Below are positions 12,201-24,659 of a stretch of 64,000 nucleotides of DNA, in pieces. The notes beneath the pieces are model-generated. The model saw only the letters and a list, made by a program, of their open reading frames with translations. It was not told the origin of the DNA and did no database searches. Both the position numbers and the translations under genes were made by a program. The stretch lies in the NCBI GenBank assembly GCA_040437565.1, contig JBDOQK010000002.1:1028122-1092121 (forward strand), read 5' to 3'. The first letter of the stretch is position 1. Each line of letters begins with the position of its first letter. The stretch is from Albugo candida (taxonomy: Eukaryota; Oomycota; Peronosporomycetes; Albuginales).

Positions 12201-13779
12201 ACCATGACTAGCCACAGTCAAGTCCCTTACGTTCATGACTGCGGACCAGTGTGTGCTCGCCGGGACGTCCATTTTCGACGTCATGCTCGGCATATGGCCG
12301 TTCTATGCTTGATCTTACCACTCGATCAGGACCTTCCCCTCGAGGTGCAGGACTTCTCGAGGGTGCATAGCGTGCACCAGATTGATGTACCTCAACTGAA
12401 ACGGCGAGAAAGTCACGATCAAATCCAGCTCATCGATTTTATTATTTCAAGCATCCATCTCTCGTCTATAAACAAGAAGGCGTTTATGAGCGGCTACACA
12501 AAGTACCGCGAATTCAAGGAAGCGGTGAGCTCGCATCACGGCAAGTACGTACTACAGAATGGATCACTCTATGTCAAGACCAATTACGCAGTCAGAAGGC
12601 TATGCGTTCCAGCAGACGATAGACTTATCATCGCTATCCTCCGTGAGCATCACGATAGAAATACTGCCGCACATCCTGGTTTGCGTCACACACAGCTCAA
12701 GATGACGCAATGGTACTACTGGCCAACCTTGGAAAAAGACGTTCGAGAGTATGTACAAAGCTGTAGTACATGTGCGCGATGGAAGGCGAGCACACTCAAG
12801 AAAAAAGGCAAGCTCATGCCAATCCCAGTTCCTGAAGAGTTAAGAAGTAGCTTCGATGGACGTTGTAACGGGACTACCAGTGTCAAGAGGATTCGATGCT
12901 ATCATGATACTGGTCGATAAACTGTCGAAGCGCCCTCGATATGCTGCTACACACACGAAAACCGATGCGCCAAAAAGTTGCAAAACTATTGTTTTGATGT
13001 CGTAGTACGTCATCACGGATTACCGAAGGTCATCATCAGTGATCGAGATCCAAAATTCACTTCAAACTTCTGGAAGTCGCTAATGTTCATTATGGGCACC
13101 AAGCTTTTAATGACGACAGTACATCGCACGCAGGCTGACGGGCAGACTGAGCGAGAAAATTTAATTTTCGAGGATGCGCTACACTGCTTGGTGTCGTACC
13201 ATGGCGAAGACTAGTCAACTCATCTCGGGACTATCGAATTTGCTTATGCCACTCAGGTGAGCAAGTCAGCACAGCTGCCACCGTTTGAAATTGACACAGG
13301 GCTCCAGGTCATCAATGCTATCTCTGAAAGTATCAGTGGCGCCGGAAAGGAGCTCCCTGTAGCCGAGTACGAAAGAAAATTTACAGCCAAGAAGCAAAAG
13401 ATTATTAACTCACGCAAACCAACTTGGCCAAGGCTCAAGAAAAATAAAAGGACTACTACGACAGGAAGTGTAGTAATGTGACATTCAAGGCTGGAGACCT
13501 GGTCATGCTCGATGTCAGACACCTCAAGTTATGGCACCACGAAACGAGACAAGAAATTATAAAGACGAAGCTTTTGCAAAGCGCATTGGACCATTTAATA
13601 TGAAGGAGATGATCAACAAAATCGTGGCAAAACTTAGAAACCTCAGCAAGTTGCACCCCAGTTTCAACATCGAATGGTTTAGCCATTTTGTCCCGAATCC
13701 CGTTAGATTCAGCAATCGCCCGGTCCCGAAAGCAGTGCCGGTAATCCTCGAGGAGGAAACCGGCAGCGAGATGACATCG

Positions 13780-13941
13780 TGTTAGTTTACGGTCAAAAGG
13801 GGAAGTACATTATCAAGATTAACGTCTCCTACGGGCCACTAATCACTACCTCTCGATTTATGTGCCATACCTCCTAGTCGTCGTTTTGCATGTCGTGTGT
13901 ACTGCACAATCAATGCTTCAACTACAGTGTACATTCCAACA
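13780..13941 (-). repeat. LTR of copia 1 (3' LTR in element orientation)
   Basis: Starts TGTTAGTTTACGG and ends TTCCAACA. Pairs with 18068-18229. Confidence 0.85.
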
Positions 13942-16900
13942 CTACCACTCAATGTAGTTGGCCGCTGACTTGATACCCATTGCATCACGAACAAATTGTA
14001 TTCGTTTTCTTCCCAGTGCTTTCGACAGAATGTCCGCTAGTTGTACTTCGTTTCTTTGTACATCACCTTTATCAACCCTGCCTTTATCTTCTCACGGATA
14101 AAAGGATAGCGGATATCCACATGCTTTGTTCGTGCATGATATCCTGGATTCGTGGCAAGTGCGATAGCTCCTTGCTTATTTTTTAACCAATTTTTGAATT
14201 CTTATGTTTAAAACCCAGGTCGGAAAGCATCTCTCTTGCCCACAGTACGTCCTGTGTACACATGCTCATTGCCATGAACTCAGCTTCTGAGGTACACAAA
14301 GCCACTGTACGTTGGTATTTCGACTTGAATGCAGCTGGTCCCCATTCAGTAGTGTTAATACACCACTCACAGACCTGCGGCCATCCAAGTTGTTTCCCCA
14401 ATCTTCATCACAGTATGCAGACGATTGGTTTGGAGTCTTATTGAAGGTGTATTGTATTCCGAATGTCGACGTCGATTATAAGCATCTTACACTTTGATAG
14501 CTGCTTTCCAGTGCTTCGATCTAGGTTAGATGAAAAAGGTCCAAGTTGACTCACAGCGAATGCCACAACCCGCCGTGTGCACATTGCAACATACAGCAAC
14601 CGCCCATCAAGTTGGCGATGGGGTGTTCTGTTCATGAGTTCGTGTTCTTCTTCGTCGTCGGACTATCTTTGTTTGAAAGTCTAGTGCCTGGATCACATGG
14701 ATTCTCTACACTACGATTATGATTCTGTTTGAATATTTCTGCGGCCGTTTCCAAATGTTTTTTCTGTGTGATCGACATGGCTCGCTTCTCTTGGTCGTAA
14801 TTCATCTCCATACCCAGGAGGTATTTAACTGGCCCAAGGTCTTTACTCCTAATTCGTTGTGAAATTTGATTCACGGTATCGCTTTATTTAGCTGCTACGA
14901 TCATAACATCCACATAAAGACACAAGTAAATCCATCCGTCCCGATCCTCCTTCTTGTAGACGCACGATAAGCACCACATGCTTCAGATTCCAGATTTATC
15001 AATGCACTGTGAAAGGTGAGTTCCACGCCTTTGCGGCTTGCTTTATTCCATACAAAGCATGGTTCAGATTCAAAACATATTTTTTTCCATGATAAGTCCC
15101 TTTGGTAATTCCACGTAGACTTTTTCTTAAATTTCTGCGTTCAAATACGCTGTATCCACATTAATTTGTTCAATGATGTATTCAATTGCACAGCACGTTG
15201 ACGGGAGTATTCTAATCGCGTTAATGCTCACGACGTAGGCACATGCTAACCCTAAACGTCTCGAAGAAATCGACTCCGTGATGTTGCAAAAATCCCAGCG
15301 CAGCCAATCTCGCTTCGTAGCGCAGTGTCAGGCCTGTCTTCTTCTTGACCCAGACCCACTTAGTTACAATGGTCTTCATTCCTGGTTTTCGTTACACGAT
15401 TGACCAGCCCACTGGTCTTTTTCATCTCCGGTGGTTACATCTTCGTACGATCGTGGGATGTTTTGTGTAACCATTGCGACTTCTACCATCAACTACGTGT
15501 CGCTATCCAATCTAGATCTCTTGGATGTAGGCTCGTTATCATCTCTGTCACTTGACTGAACATTGTTATTATCAGCCTCAATCATCATTATAGGCTGGTA
15601 TTTAACTTGTGCAATATCGTATTCATCTCTTCCACTGGTTTTGTCGGTAAGAAGACGTCGGTTCCGTTCCATATCGGGTCTTCGAGTTATATCTTGTTGA
15701 ATGATCATCTGACTACCCGTGTTTGACTGAGTGCTCCTTCTTACTGGCAAACCCGATCTTGAATCGGTCGAGGCTGGTGCATGAGCTGTTGTGGCTGATT
15801 TGAATGAAATTGGTGACAGCCCGGCCAGGGGCTTACACTTTCATCTTCAGGTCCAATGTCACTCATCTGTTTATCCATGTCGACGTCATCGTCTTCGTGT
15901 TCATCTCTCATTTCAACATCTCCGTTTCAAATATTATGCATTCCATAATGCAAATCATCGTCCGCATCATCTCCGTAAGAAGTTGCTGTGTTATCATTCA
16001 CTGTATTATTTGACACGTTTCCCTCGCAGACACTGTCAACTCGCGTTCGTCAAGTGTAATCGTTCTGCTGGTATGAACCGTGTGTGTCTCCAGATCGTAA
16101 AGTTTATAGCCTTTTGTATTTGTGGAATATCCCAGTAACATGCAACGGAAGCTGTTCGCGTCAAACTTCGTGCGCTTAGTTTCGTTGACGTGAGCGTATC
16201 CAAGCGATCCAAATACCCGTAGGTAATGTAGTTGCGGCTTTGTATTGAAACACTTCTCGACTGGAGTCGTATTGATGGATTGGCCGCTTTTGATTCGATT
16301 GATCAGGTGAACCGCGGTATTTATCGCTTCATCCCACCAAGTCTGTGCAACATCCTTGGCGGTCATCATGCTTCTCGCTTTTCCGTGATGGTCCTGCTCA
16401 TTCGCTCTGCAAGTCCGTTTTGCTGTTCTGATGAATGATTCCATTTATCCGGAAAAATTCCTCGAACCTCTTCTTCTTGAGTTCTCCTCCATTGTGCGTT
16501 CGTATAGATTTACTCTCGTTCCGCACTGTAGTTCCATTTCTGCTTTGTACTAGATGAACTTTGTTGTCACCTCACTTGTGGTCTTTGAGACGTATACGTT
16601 CACAAATGTGGAGAAGTCATCAATAAATGACAGCATAAATCGGGATCCACCAGGAGTTTTGATCTTAATGGGTCCCATGACATCTAAGTGAACTAATTGT
16701 AATGGTTCCGTAGTCTTCGTCTTTGATTCCTTGGGGAATCTTGCCACGGTCATCTTTCCTTGACGACATCCACTAAAATTTTTTCCATCTTCGTTCGAAA
16801 TTCTTGGTAAAACTTCAGTCGACTGCTGTGTATTATCGTATATTGTGTGGCTTGGATGACCCATTATGGCATGCCATAGCTCCCACTTGCTCTCAGCGAT

Positions 16901-18067
16901 ATTGTGATCAACCACCATGGCTCGCTCATGTTCTACGTTGAGTGTGTAAACGTTCCCTTCGCGCTTCGCTGACACCACCAGGTCATTTCCTCTAAGAATG
17001 TCGCATTGATATGCAACGAACCGCATGTCTAGTCCATGTTGGGCTATCTTTGGAACTGATAGTAGCCGTCTAACTAGATTGGGTATGTGTAATACTCCCT
17101 TCGCCGTCACCATTGTACCACTCTTTGCAAAGAAATCTAATTTTCCCTCCCCCAATTGCTTCCATCCTAGCTCCGTCTGCAATACGGACTTCAATTGGAT
17201 CCTCCAACGCATGATATTCGGAAAAATCTTCTTTGCCGGTGTCATATATGACGAGGGTTCGCTGCTTGTTTACTACCATCATAGACTGTAAATGAAATTT
17301 CATTCGCGTCCGTCAAATGATTTATCTTGCACTAATGTTTCTTCTTGCCTAATTTATTGCATCTGTGGCACCTTCTACGAGTTTTTCTTCGTCTTATAAT
17401 CTTTATTTGTAGCTCGTTGTTAGCGCACTATCTGTCCTATTCCTTGGCCGTGTCGTACACGAAATGCACCCTTCGAGGTCTCTCATTGCTGTTTCTTGTC
17501 GTGTTCCTTCAGCAACTTTTCTTTTACGTCCATCTGTGTCAGTCCAACTGAATTCTCCAGTACTGTGACAAGTAGTTCGTATTAGGCAGGCAAGCTTCCG
17601 AGAAAAGTCGTGAGCTTCCTTCCATCATCCATCGTTTCTACGACTGCTTCCATGCTTAGTGTGAGCTCGTCAAACCGATCTATATGGCTGGCCATATTGC
17701 TCCTTCTTCCATGCGAGACTCATGCAGTCTTCGTGTTAGAGCTATTCTGTTCTGAAGGTTGCGCTTGTTGTAATAATCCTCAACTATATCCCATACTTCC
17801 TTGGCTGTATTTGCATGACGAATCTTTAATTGATGCTCCACTTCGACTCCTTGTGCGATAATCGCAAACGCTTTCATGTCTTTGACTCTCCAATCCGCAT
17901 CCGATTAGCCCTTTGACTTCATTTCCATTATATGATTCAGTGGTCCCTTGCGTGATAGAGTCATCTTCATGTTGAATTCCCAATGTAAGTGGTTTCCGTT
18001 CCCGAGCAAGACGTCAGGCTTCTCCATCTTGTCGCTGTTGCCACCAAACGTTTCTGGGCTCATAACC

Positions 18068-18229
18068 TGTTAGTTTTCGGTCAAAAGGGGAGTAAATTAT
18101 CAAGATTAACAGTCTCATACGGGCCACTAATCACTACCTCTCGAATTATGTGTCACACCTCATAGTCGTCGTTTCGCATGTCGTGTGTACTGCAGAATCG
18201 GTGCTTTAACTACAGTGTACGTTTCAACA
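18068..18229 (-). repeat. LTR of copia 1 (5' LTR in element orientation)
   Basis: Starts TGTTAGTTTTCGG and ends TTTCAACA. The primer-binding sequence lies directly against it at about 18050-18067. Confidence 0.85.
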
Positions 18230-18413
18230 CATCCTAGAAGCGCCGATGCAGAAACGTGTCTACAACAAACAGTCTGAGTAGATCGTAAAAGGGCATAGAC
18301 TGCCAGAGTACGAGTTACCCCGGGAAAAGGAAAAGAACATTAGGCATGTATCACATTGGCGGGACCTGGACAAGACTTCAAGATTCGCCATTGCGAATTT
18401 CGCTCGGGGAGGA

Positions 18414-18586
18414 TGTAGGGCACGGCGGCATGCAAAACACGATACATGTTTACGCAAGCAATGACGTCATGTAGGAATCAGGCAAACAATCCAGTAAAAT
18501 AGTCAGTAGGCTTAGAGTAGCACAGAGTTCTGAACTAAGTACCTAATTGAACTTCACTTTTCGTTTTTACCAGCTCAGGCACTACA
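18414..18586 (+). repeat. 3' LTR of gypsy 1
   Basis: Full-length partner of 9121-9292. It is preceded by the purine-rich GGGGAGGA, a likely polypurine tract. Confidence 0.85.
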
Positions 18587-18899
18587 GCGTTTACGCTCAG
18601 TAATTGCCGAAACGTCAATTTTAGAGAAAGAGATCGCAATACTTGCTGGAGTTGTGAGATTTCTTCGAAGCTAATAGTACCTCGGATGCTTCAATTTTGT
18701 ACAAATAAACATTTGGCTGAAATACAGGTATGATGAGCGACACTTTCAAAAAAGATATCTAATTTTTTGTTATACCAGGCAAGCGTATCACACAAGCACT
18801 TCAGTACAGCCTTCTTTTATTACCGTTTACTATTATTAAACTGGAGAGATAGCGCTCCTTCTGTAGCGGGAATTTTCTTTAGTTACTTATATTGAGCTG

Positions 18900-19200
18900 T
18901 GTTTGGCCGTCTTATAAGTGTAGTGATTTAAGTATCTGTTCGAGGCATTATGGCCTAAGCCCGTACAAACTTCTTTCGATTTCGTTTTACATCAGGCTTG
19001 GGCTCAACTTCCAACACGCATGCTTGCTGTTGTTACCCCGGAACTCACCAGCAAATAGCGTCGGAACAAAAACCTGGGTAAACAGTAGGGCAGTGGCCTG
19101 CTGTTACTTCTTTTAGATTCATAAAGATGTATTTCTAGAAAATTCAGAGATCTAGGACGTTTCTACATCGGGAGAGCGTTAAAAGGAACAGTACGGATTT
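18900..19200. repeat. Solo LTR-like relic
   Basis: It resembles 31860-32110 in scattered blocks: CTGTTCGAGGCA followed by TGGCC, the core CAGTGGCCTGC near 19096, and TTAGATTC...AGAGATCT downstream. This is a diverged copy of the LTR at the end of gypsy 2. The stretch 18587-18899 holds nothing I recognise. Confidence 0.45.
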
Positions 19201-19227
19201 TCGACAACGCAATTAACTACAAAGTAT

Positions 19228-19320
19228 TGATAAAGGACCTTGTGGAGGAGATGGTTCGGGCACGACTTGCGAGAAAAATGGAAAGTACGTTTATTAAGTT
19301 GTCGATTGCTAAGTACAGCA
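19228..19320 (-). repeat. 3' LTR of copia 2
   Basis: 93 bp, TGATAAAGGACC...AAGTACAGCA. Pairs with 23692-23785. Confidence 0.7.
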
Positions 19321-21501
19321 CATGTAATGTCAGAATCTTCAGCATGGGCTTTGTGTCCAATGTGCTCTACATCATCAACACTTTGCCTGGATTTGTAATC
19401 TCCAGCGTTTGGCTTCTTCAACAACATTTGTAATTGCTTAGTCACTAGTGGATAGGTGGTATAATCGTCCACTTGGCACTTTGAGTTGACGCACTTTACT
19501 TCAATATTTCCAGTTTTCACAAGTTCACGAACGAATAGATGATAAATGTCGATGTGCTTTGCTCGACTTTGATACCCATCATTCTTTGCAATAGCAATTG
19601 CACTCGGATTGTCCTCATCCACAGTAATGACGGACTCCTACTGAATGATCAAATCTTCCAGAAGACAATTGATCCATGTGACCTTTTGTACACAAGAGAT
19701 AGTTCAACATATTCTGCTTCGGCGGTACTGAAAGCAACAACTCTTTGTAATCTTGACTTCAAAAGGACAGGTTACCAATTCATCATAACCATAATATCTG
19801 ACATAGATCGGAATCTTTTTTTTCGATGTAGCCCAACCTGCGTCGCTATACGCACAAATTTGTACATCTGGATCAGATCGAAACCAAATCTCACTTTTTT
19901 CGTTTCCTTTAGATATCGCAACACTCAACTTGCTGTATTTCAATGTTAAGTTTTCGAGATATCGAATTAGCTGACAAACAGCAAATGTAATATCAGGTCG
20001 TGCCCCATTCGTAATGTACAGTACAATAATGATCCAACCAACGAAGTAACAGGTCGCTTCTTCATCCGTGGGTCTTTAAGCTCACTTTTCGTCAATGACT
20101 GACCCTCAACTGTTGGGATGTATACTGGTTTCGAGTCAACTTGTTTGAACTTTCCGATCATTCTCGAAATGCATGCTGTCTGCGAGATCTTCATTACTCT
20201 CTTACTTTGACTATACTCAGCGTCCACGCCAAGGATGTAACTCAACTGACGAAGTTTTTTTTTAGCAAAAACTCTTTCTTCAATTGTAACAGAATGTTGT
20301 TAATCCCTCCCAAACTTTCTGATCCTATCAGCAAATCGGCAACATACAAAACAATGTATGTGGAGTCATGTTCCGCATGTTGAGCAAAATGCAAGTCCTG
20401 TTGTGCTGTCTATTCAACTCCAGTTTTGTATCAAATATATTTTAGATCAACTTGTACCATGTAATAACTGCTTGCTTTAGGCCATATAAAGTTCGGTTCA
20501 ACTTGTAAACGTGGTTCGGCTAAATCAATACTCCTTCCGGTGGCCAATTCAATGAATATTCTTCCCGAGTTCCATTAAGAAATGCCGTATTCAAATCATA
20601 TTTCTGCACATGATAGCCTCGGAGACAGCACAATGCCAAGAATACACGAATTGACTTGCAACAAGAGAGTATGTGTGAAAGTAGTCTACACCTGGGGTTT
20701 GTTGATGACCAAGTGCAACAAGTCTTGCTCTATAACGTTCGATTTCTCCTTTGTCATTCTTCTTGATTGAAAATACCGTTTGATGCCTATCATCTCCTGA
20801 CTTGGTGAGCGTTTTACCACGGTCCAAACTGATTTTCCCCAAAGCTGCCAATTCCTCTTTGATAACTTCAAACTACTGCTCCGCTTCTGGTGATAACTGT
20901 AATTTTGATAGTAACTTGGTACTTCCAATGCTGCATTATCTTCTTCATCCTTAAATCTGTATCTTTTCTTTAATCGTCCATTATTTTTAACTGAATCGCT
21001 CTCATAGGGACGAATGCGCCTGACGGAATATTGTTCGTGAGTTCTAATTGCGGATTCCTTCCCAAATTGTGTCGTCTAGAATGCGTATCACAACCACGAT
21101 CTTCATCACCATATCTTCTCTCCCTCAGCACCATAGCCGTATTGGTGAAAACGTCTGTTGAAGCACTATAATCAGTATCCATATCGCGCATTGTGACAAC
21201 TTCGAGCTGCGATGAAGATGGTTGATGAGTTTCTTCAATTCAACATCAACTTGAATGTTCTGTACATTAATATCAACTTTTACATCCTCATCATGTTCGC
21301 ATCAATACTCGTACCATACTTCTATGCCAAATGACCATCCACCACTTTGGACGTTCTTAATTTTATTCGATTCTTCGAATATAGCTTTTGCACTACCACT
21401 ACTTTGCTTGTTCTGGAACCGATCACTCAATAACCTTTTTCATCACTCGCGTATCCGACAACATACAAGTAAATACTTTGTCAAGTTTTTGGCTCTTTGC
21501 T

Positions 21502-22289
21502 TTGTCGATGTGTGCAAAACCCTTTGAACCAAAAATACACAAGTTGCTCAAATTTGGTCTAGTCTCAATGCAAAATATAATAGATGTCTTGTACTCCCAT
21601 ACACTGCTGCATTAATTGCTTCCCCTACCACTGCTTGTCGACACTTTTCCATGCTAACATTGATCGAGCTCGCTCAATCAGTGTACTATTATTTAGCTAG
21701 GCCAAACCGTTTTGTTAAGGCGAGTACGATACAGTTTTTTGATGTATAATTCCGGTGTGTCGACATGAAAAAATGGACTTTTGTCGATGTATTGCGCCCC
21801 CTTCCCCGTTCGTTTCTGATACACTTGATCCTTTTGTTCTTTGATNNNNNNNNNNNNNNNNNNNNNNNNNNNNNNNNNNNNNNNNNNNNNNNNNNNNNNN
21901 NNNNNNNNNNNNNNNNNNNNNNNNNNNNNNNNNNNNNNNNNNNNNTTGTCGATGTGTGCAAAACCCTTTGAACCAAAAATACACAAGTTGCTCAAATTTG
22001 GTCTAGTCTCAATGCAAAATATAATAGATGTCTTGTACTCCCATACACTGCTGCATTAATTGCTTCCCCTACCACTGCTTGTCGACACTTTTCCATGCTA
22101 ACATTGATCGAGCTCGCTCAATCAGTGTACTATTATTTAGCTAGGCCAAACCGTTTTGTTAAGGCGAGTACGATACAGTTTTTTGATGTATAATTCCGGT
22201 GTGTCGACATGAAAAAATGGACTTTTGTCGATGTATTGCGCCCCCTTCCCCGTTCGTTTCTGATACACTTGATCCTTTTGTTCTTTGAT
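21502..22289. other. 100-N gap (21846-21945) with duplicated 344-bp flanks
   Basis: 21946-22289 repeats 21502-21845 with no difference seen. Assembly artefact inside copia 2. Confidence 0.85.
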
Positions 22290-23691
22290 TCTCCATCAAA
22301 GCTTTATATTCCACAAACTTGCTTCAATCTTCGATGCGACGAAATAGACCACAGTATATCTGGGAGTAATCGTCGATAAACGTGACAACATACTTTGTAC
22401 CCGCCAGGATCCATTACGTGGCTGTGTACAAGTTCAAGAAATACTAATTTCTGATCTTACCATCCTCTGATTTTGAGAACGATTTAGGATTTAATCTATA
22501 CATCTTGCACACATTTGGTGATCATCATGTTCTTTCGCATTCACATTCCGTCAACACATTCACTAACACCGATATATGCCCAAGACGAGTAATTCTAAAT
22601 CTTGTTCCGAGTTTTCTTGACTGGCGTTCTCCACTCTGATTGAATATAACAATACGTATAGCTTGTCTCTTTCTTGAGATTTGCCACCGTTGACCGTTCT
22701 TCATGATGCTGCACCATTGTGTACCAAAATTGAGTTTGAGTCCTCTTGACATCAAAACTGATACTGAAAGCGGTCTTCGATCCATGCCTGATACTAATAG
22801 ATCATCATAGGTTTTTATTCGCTCTCCATTTCCAGTGTAATAAGAACGATTACAGCTTTTGTGGCTGTAAGTTGAAGGCCATTTGATACAGTGATTTGAA
22901 TTGATGATTTCAGTGGCTTGAAATCCGTGAATTCTTGTACAAATGGACTCATATGACTGCTGGCACCATTTTATAGTAACCAATTCATTTCATAATGTTG
23001 TTTGACGCCATAAAACGCCTGTTCTACTCGGTCACTGTCTTCGGTTTTGTCGACACTCAGAAATTCTATGATCAGTACGTCCGCGTCCAAAGCACTTCGC
23101 TAAACTTCTGTGCTGTCAGTTTATGGTTTTCTCTTTTTTTTTCTGAACTGCATGGTTGCTTCCAAAGCAAGTACCCTGGACCTCTTCCGTTGCAGCGATC
23201 CATATTATCGATGGATCATCTCCTTCGCTTGCATCATATCCATGATAAATTGTTCGTCTTGACCCATGCTGTCTCTAATCGCAGCCATTCTTTGTACATA
23301 TCTCCTCGACTTTTATGAGATGTTCCAATGTGTTCCCTCCCTTTTCCATCCTGAAATCGTGCTCTTGTCGTCTTATTTGTATACGATTGTGCGTGTTCGC
23401 GAAACAAAATGCTTTCTGCTTAATTTATCACGCTTCAGCTGTAGTTGCAGCCGAACAAATCAATGACTGGAAGTTAGGGATGACCTTGGTTGCAATGATG
23501 GCAAAGGCCTTAACATTATTGACTTTCCACATTTCTATTGCCGGATCGACCTCAATTAAAATCTACAATGCCTCAATATGTTCGTTGAGGTTCTTCCTTG
23601 CTAAGATCATCCGAGCATTAGACTCCCATATAAAATAATTGTATTCATGCAAAACATTCGTGATATTCCATCGTTTGGGCTCATAACCTGG

Positions 23692-23785
23692 TGGTAAAGA
23701 ACCTTGCGGAGGAGATGGTTTGGGGCACGACGTTGGAGAAATATGGAAAGTACGTTTATTGAGTATAAGATTGCTAAAAACAGCA
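23692..23785 (-). repeat. 5' LTR of copia 2
   Basis: 94 bp, TGGTAAAGAACC...AAAAACAGCA. The tRNA-Met-like primer motif ends within a few bases of it. Confidence 0.7.
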
Positions 23786-23815
23786 CCCTACCAAAAAGAT
23801 TGTCGTTTTTTATAT

Positions 23816-24586
23816 GGGTATTGATATCCCGACAACTTTTTTTTTAATTCAACATGCCTAGTTGAATTATTACTCTCACGACTTTTTCTTTTTTGCAAAA
23901 TACATACATGCTTTTACATTTCAAAGTACTTACATCCATACACACCCAAACTGTTGCTCCAACAGCTCCAATCAAACATTATTTGTGATTGGCTAATACA
24001 CAGAATGTTTCATCTGTGATAGGCTATTACTTCTCACAATTTCCATTTGACACATTGAGCATCGGACACAGGGAAATGCAGGTGCACCAATTGCGGAAAA
24101 TCGGCCATAACAAGCGGTATTGCGAAATTCCGGTTACAAGGTTAGATTCAGAACAAGCTTTAGTAAAAAATTAGATAACCCTCCTTCATAGAATTATTTC
24201 TTTACACATTCTACTTTCGGTCGTTAGTGTATAATGACTTTACGACGCATTATAGCTTAGCAAACTGGGAATGAATCGTCTACTAGTGATTAATGTTTAG
24301 CTCAGTTGAAATAATCTTTCTCTACTAGATTTAGCCTTAGGCGTGAATAACTTCTATTAGTTAAAAATGTGAACTTACTTATTTTTCCAAAATTGTGGAA
24401 GTAATAATTCAAGTAGGCATGACGTATTCTAAATTGCAAATAAATGTAATTTAGGAAAAAACTTGTCGGGATATCAATACCACTGATTACTGATCCAAAA
24501 AAGTTGTGGGAGTCATAATCTAAGTAGGCATGATGTAATTTAAAAAAAAATGTAATTAAAAAAAGGCTGTCGGGATATCAATACCC
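23816..24586 (+). mobile_element. Non-autonomous MULE derivative, 771 bp
   Basis: Terminal inverted repeats begin GGGTATTGATATCCCGACA at 23816 and mirror the end at 24586. The inverted similarity runs about 70 bp, including a CATGCCTA block. The 8-bp flank TTTTATAT at 23808-23815 is repeated exactly at 24587-24594. The GGGWATTG tip and 8-bp duplication match MULE A. The right arm is doubled: a second, inner copy of the terminal repeat ends near 24484. Inside, near 24081-24125, lies a CCHC knuckle-like peptide (CTNCGK and GHNKRYC, in two frames) of the kind found at MULE transposase C-termini. It is therefore probably a deletion derivative of an autonomous MULE. Confidence 0.75.
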
Positions 24587-24659
24587 TTTTATATTTGAAA
24601 TTTTAATTGTCGACGCGCTCCCTTCCCATACACTTCTTTCAATTCCCACAAATAAAACC

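Larger units (their letters stand above)
13780..18229 (-). mobile_element. Ty1/copia LTR retrotransposon 1 (fossil), nested in gypsy 1
   Basis: LTRs of 162 bp at 13780-13941 and 18068-18229 (TGTTAG...CAACA). It lies in reverse orientation, so parts run from high to low coordinate: gag (about 18050-17600), integrase (about 17300-16000), reverse transcriptase (about 15480-14640) and RNase H (about 14640-14180). That gag-integrase-RT order is diagnostic of copia. Next to the 18068 LTR, CTGGGCTCATAACC on the plus strand equals the anticodon arm of initiator tRNA-Met, the internal primer site known for copia elements. Flanks CATCG/CATCC look like a 5-bp target duplication. Broken in many places. 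LTR identity by eye is in the high 80s per cent. Confidence 0.88.
9121..18586 (+). mobile_element. Ty3/gypsy LTR retrotransposon 1 (fossil), split by a copia insertion
   Basis: Two direct LTRs of about 172 bp bound it (9121-9292 and 18414-18586, both TGTAGGG...CTACA). Parts in order: gag with a zinc-knuckle-like segment (about 9300-10260), aspartic protease (about 10270-10740), reverse transcriptase (about 10790-11590), RNase H (about 11600-12160), integrase with zinc-binding and core regions (about 12430-13780), and a chromodomain-like tail that resumes after the copia insertion (about 18230-18413). A purine run, GGGGAGGA, precedes the right LTR. Flanking 5-mers GCTTT and GCGTT could be a diverged target duplication. 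The element is clearly broken, with roughly ten or more disruptions. LTR identity by eye is in the mid-80s per cent, so it is old. Confidence 0.88.
19228..23785 (-). mobile_element. Ty1/copia LTR retrotransposon 2 (fossil) with very short LTRs
   Basis: Terminal direct repeats of about 93 bp (19228-19320 and 23692-23785, TGRTAAAG...ACAGCA). Minus orientation: gag about 23690-22990, integrase about 22980-21250, reverse transcriptase about 20930-19970, RNase H about 19940-19330. The initiator tRNA-Met anticodon-arm motif GGGCTCATAACC lies beside the 23692 LTR, as in copia 1. LTR identity by eye is in the low 80s per cent, so it is older than copia 1. Broken many times. An assembly gap with a duplicated flank lies inside the integrase region. 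Confidence 0.8.

Noticed and set aside
18053-18066. tRNA-Met gene suggested by GGGCTCATAACC
   Set aside because: Only the anticodon arm is present, next to an LTR, in both copia elements. It is a primer-binding site; no acceptor, D or T arms can be folded around it.
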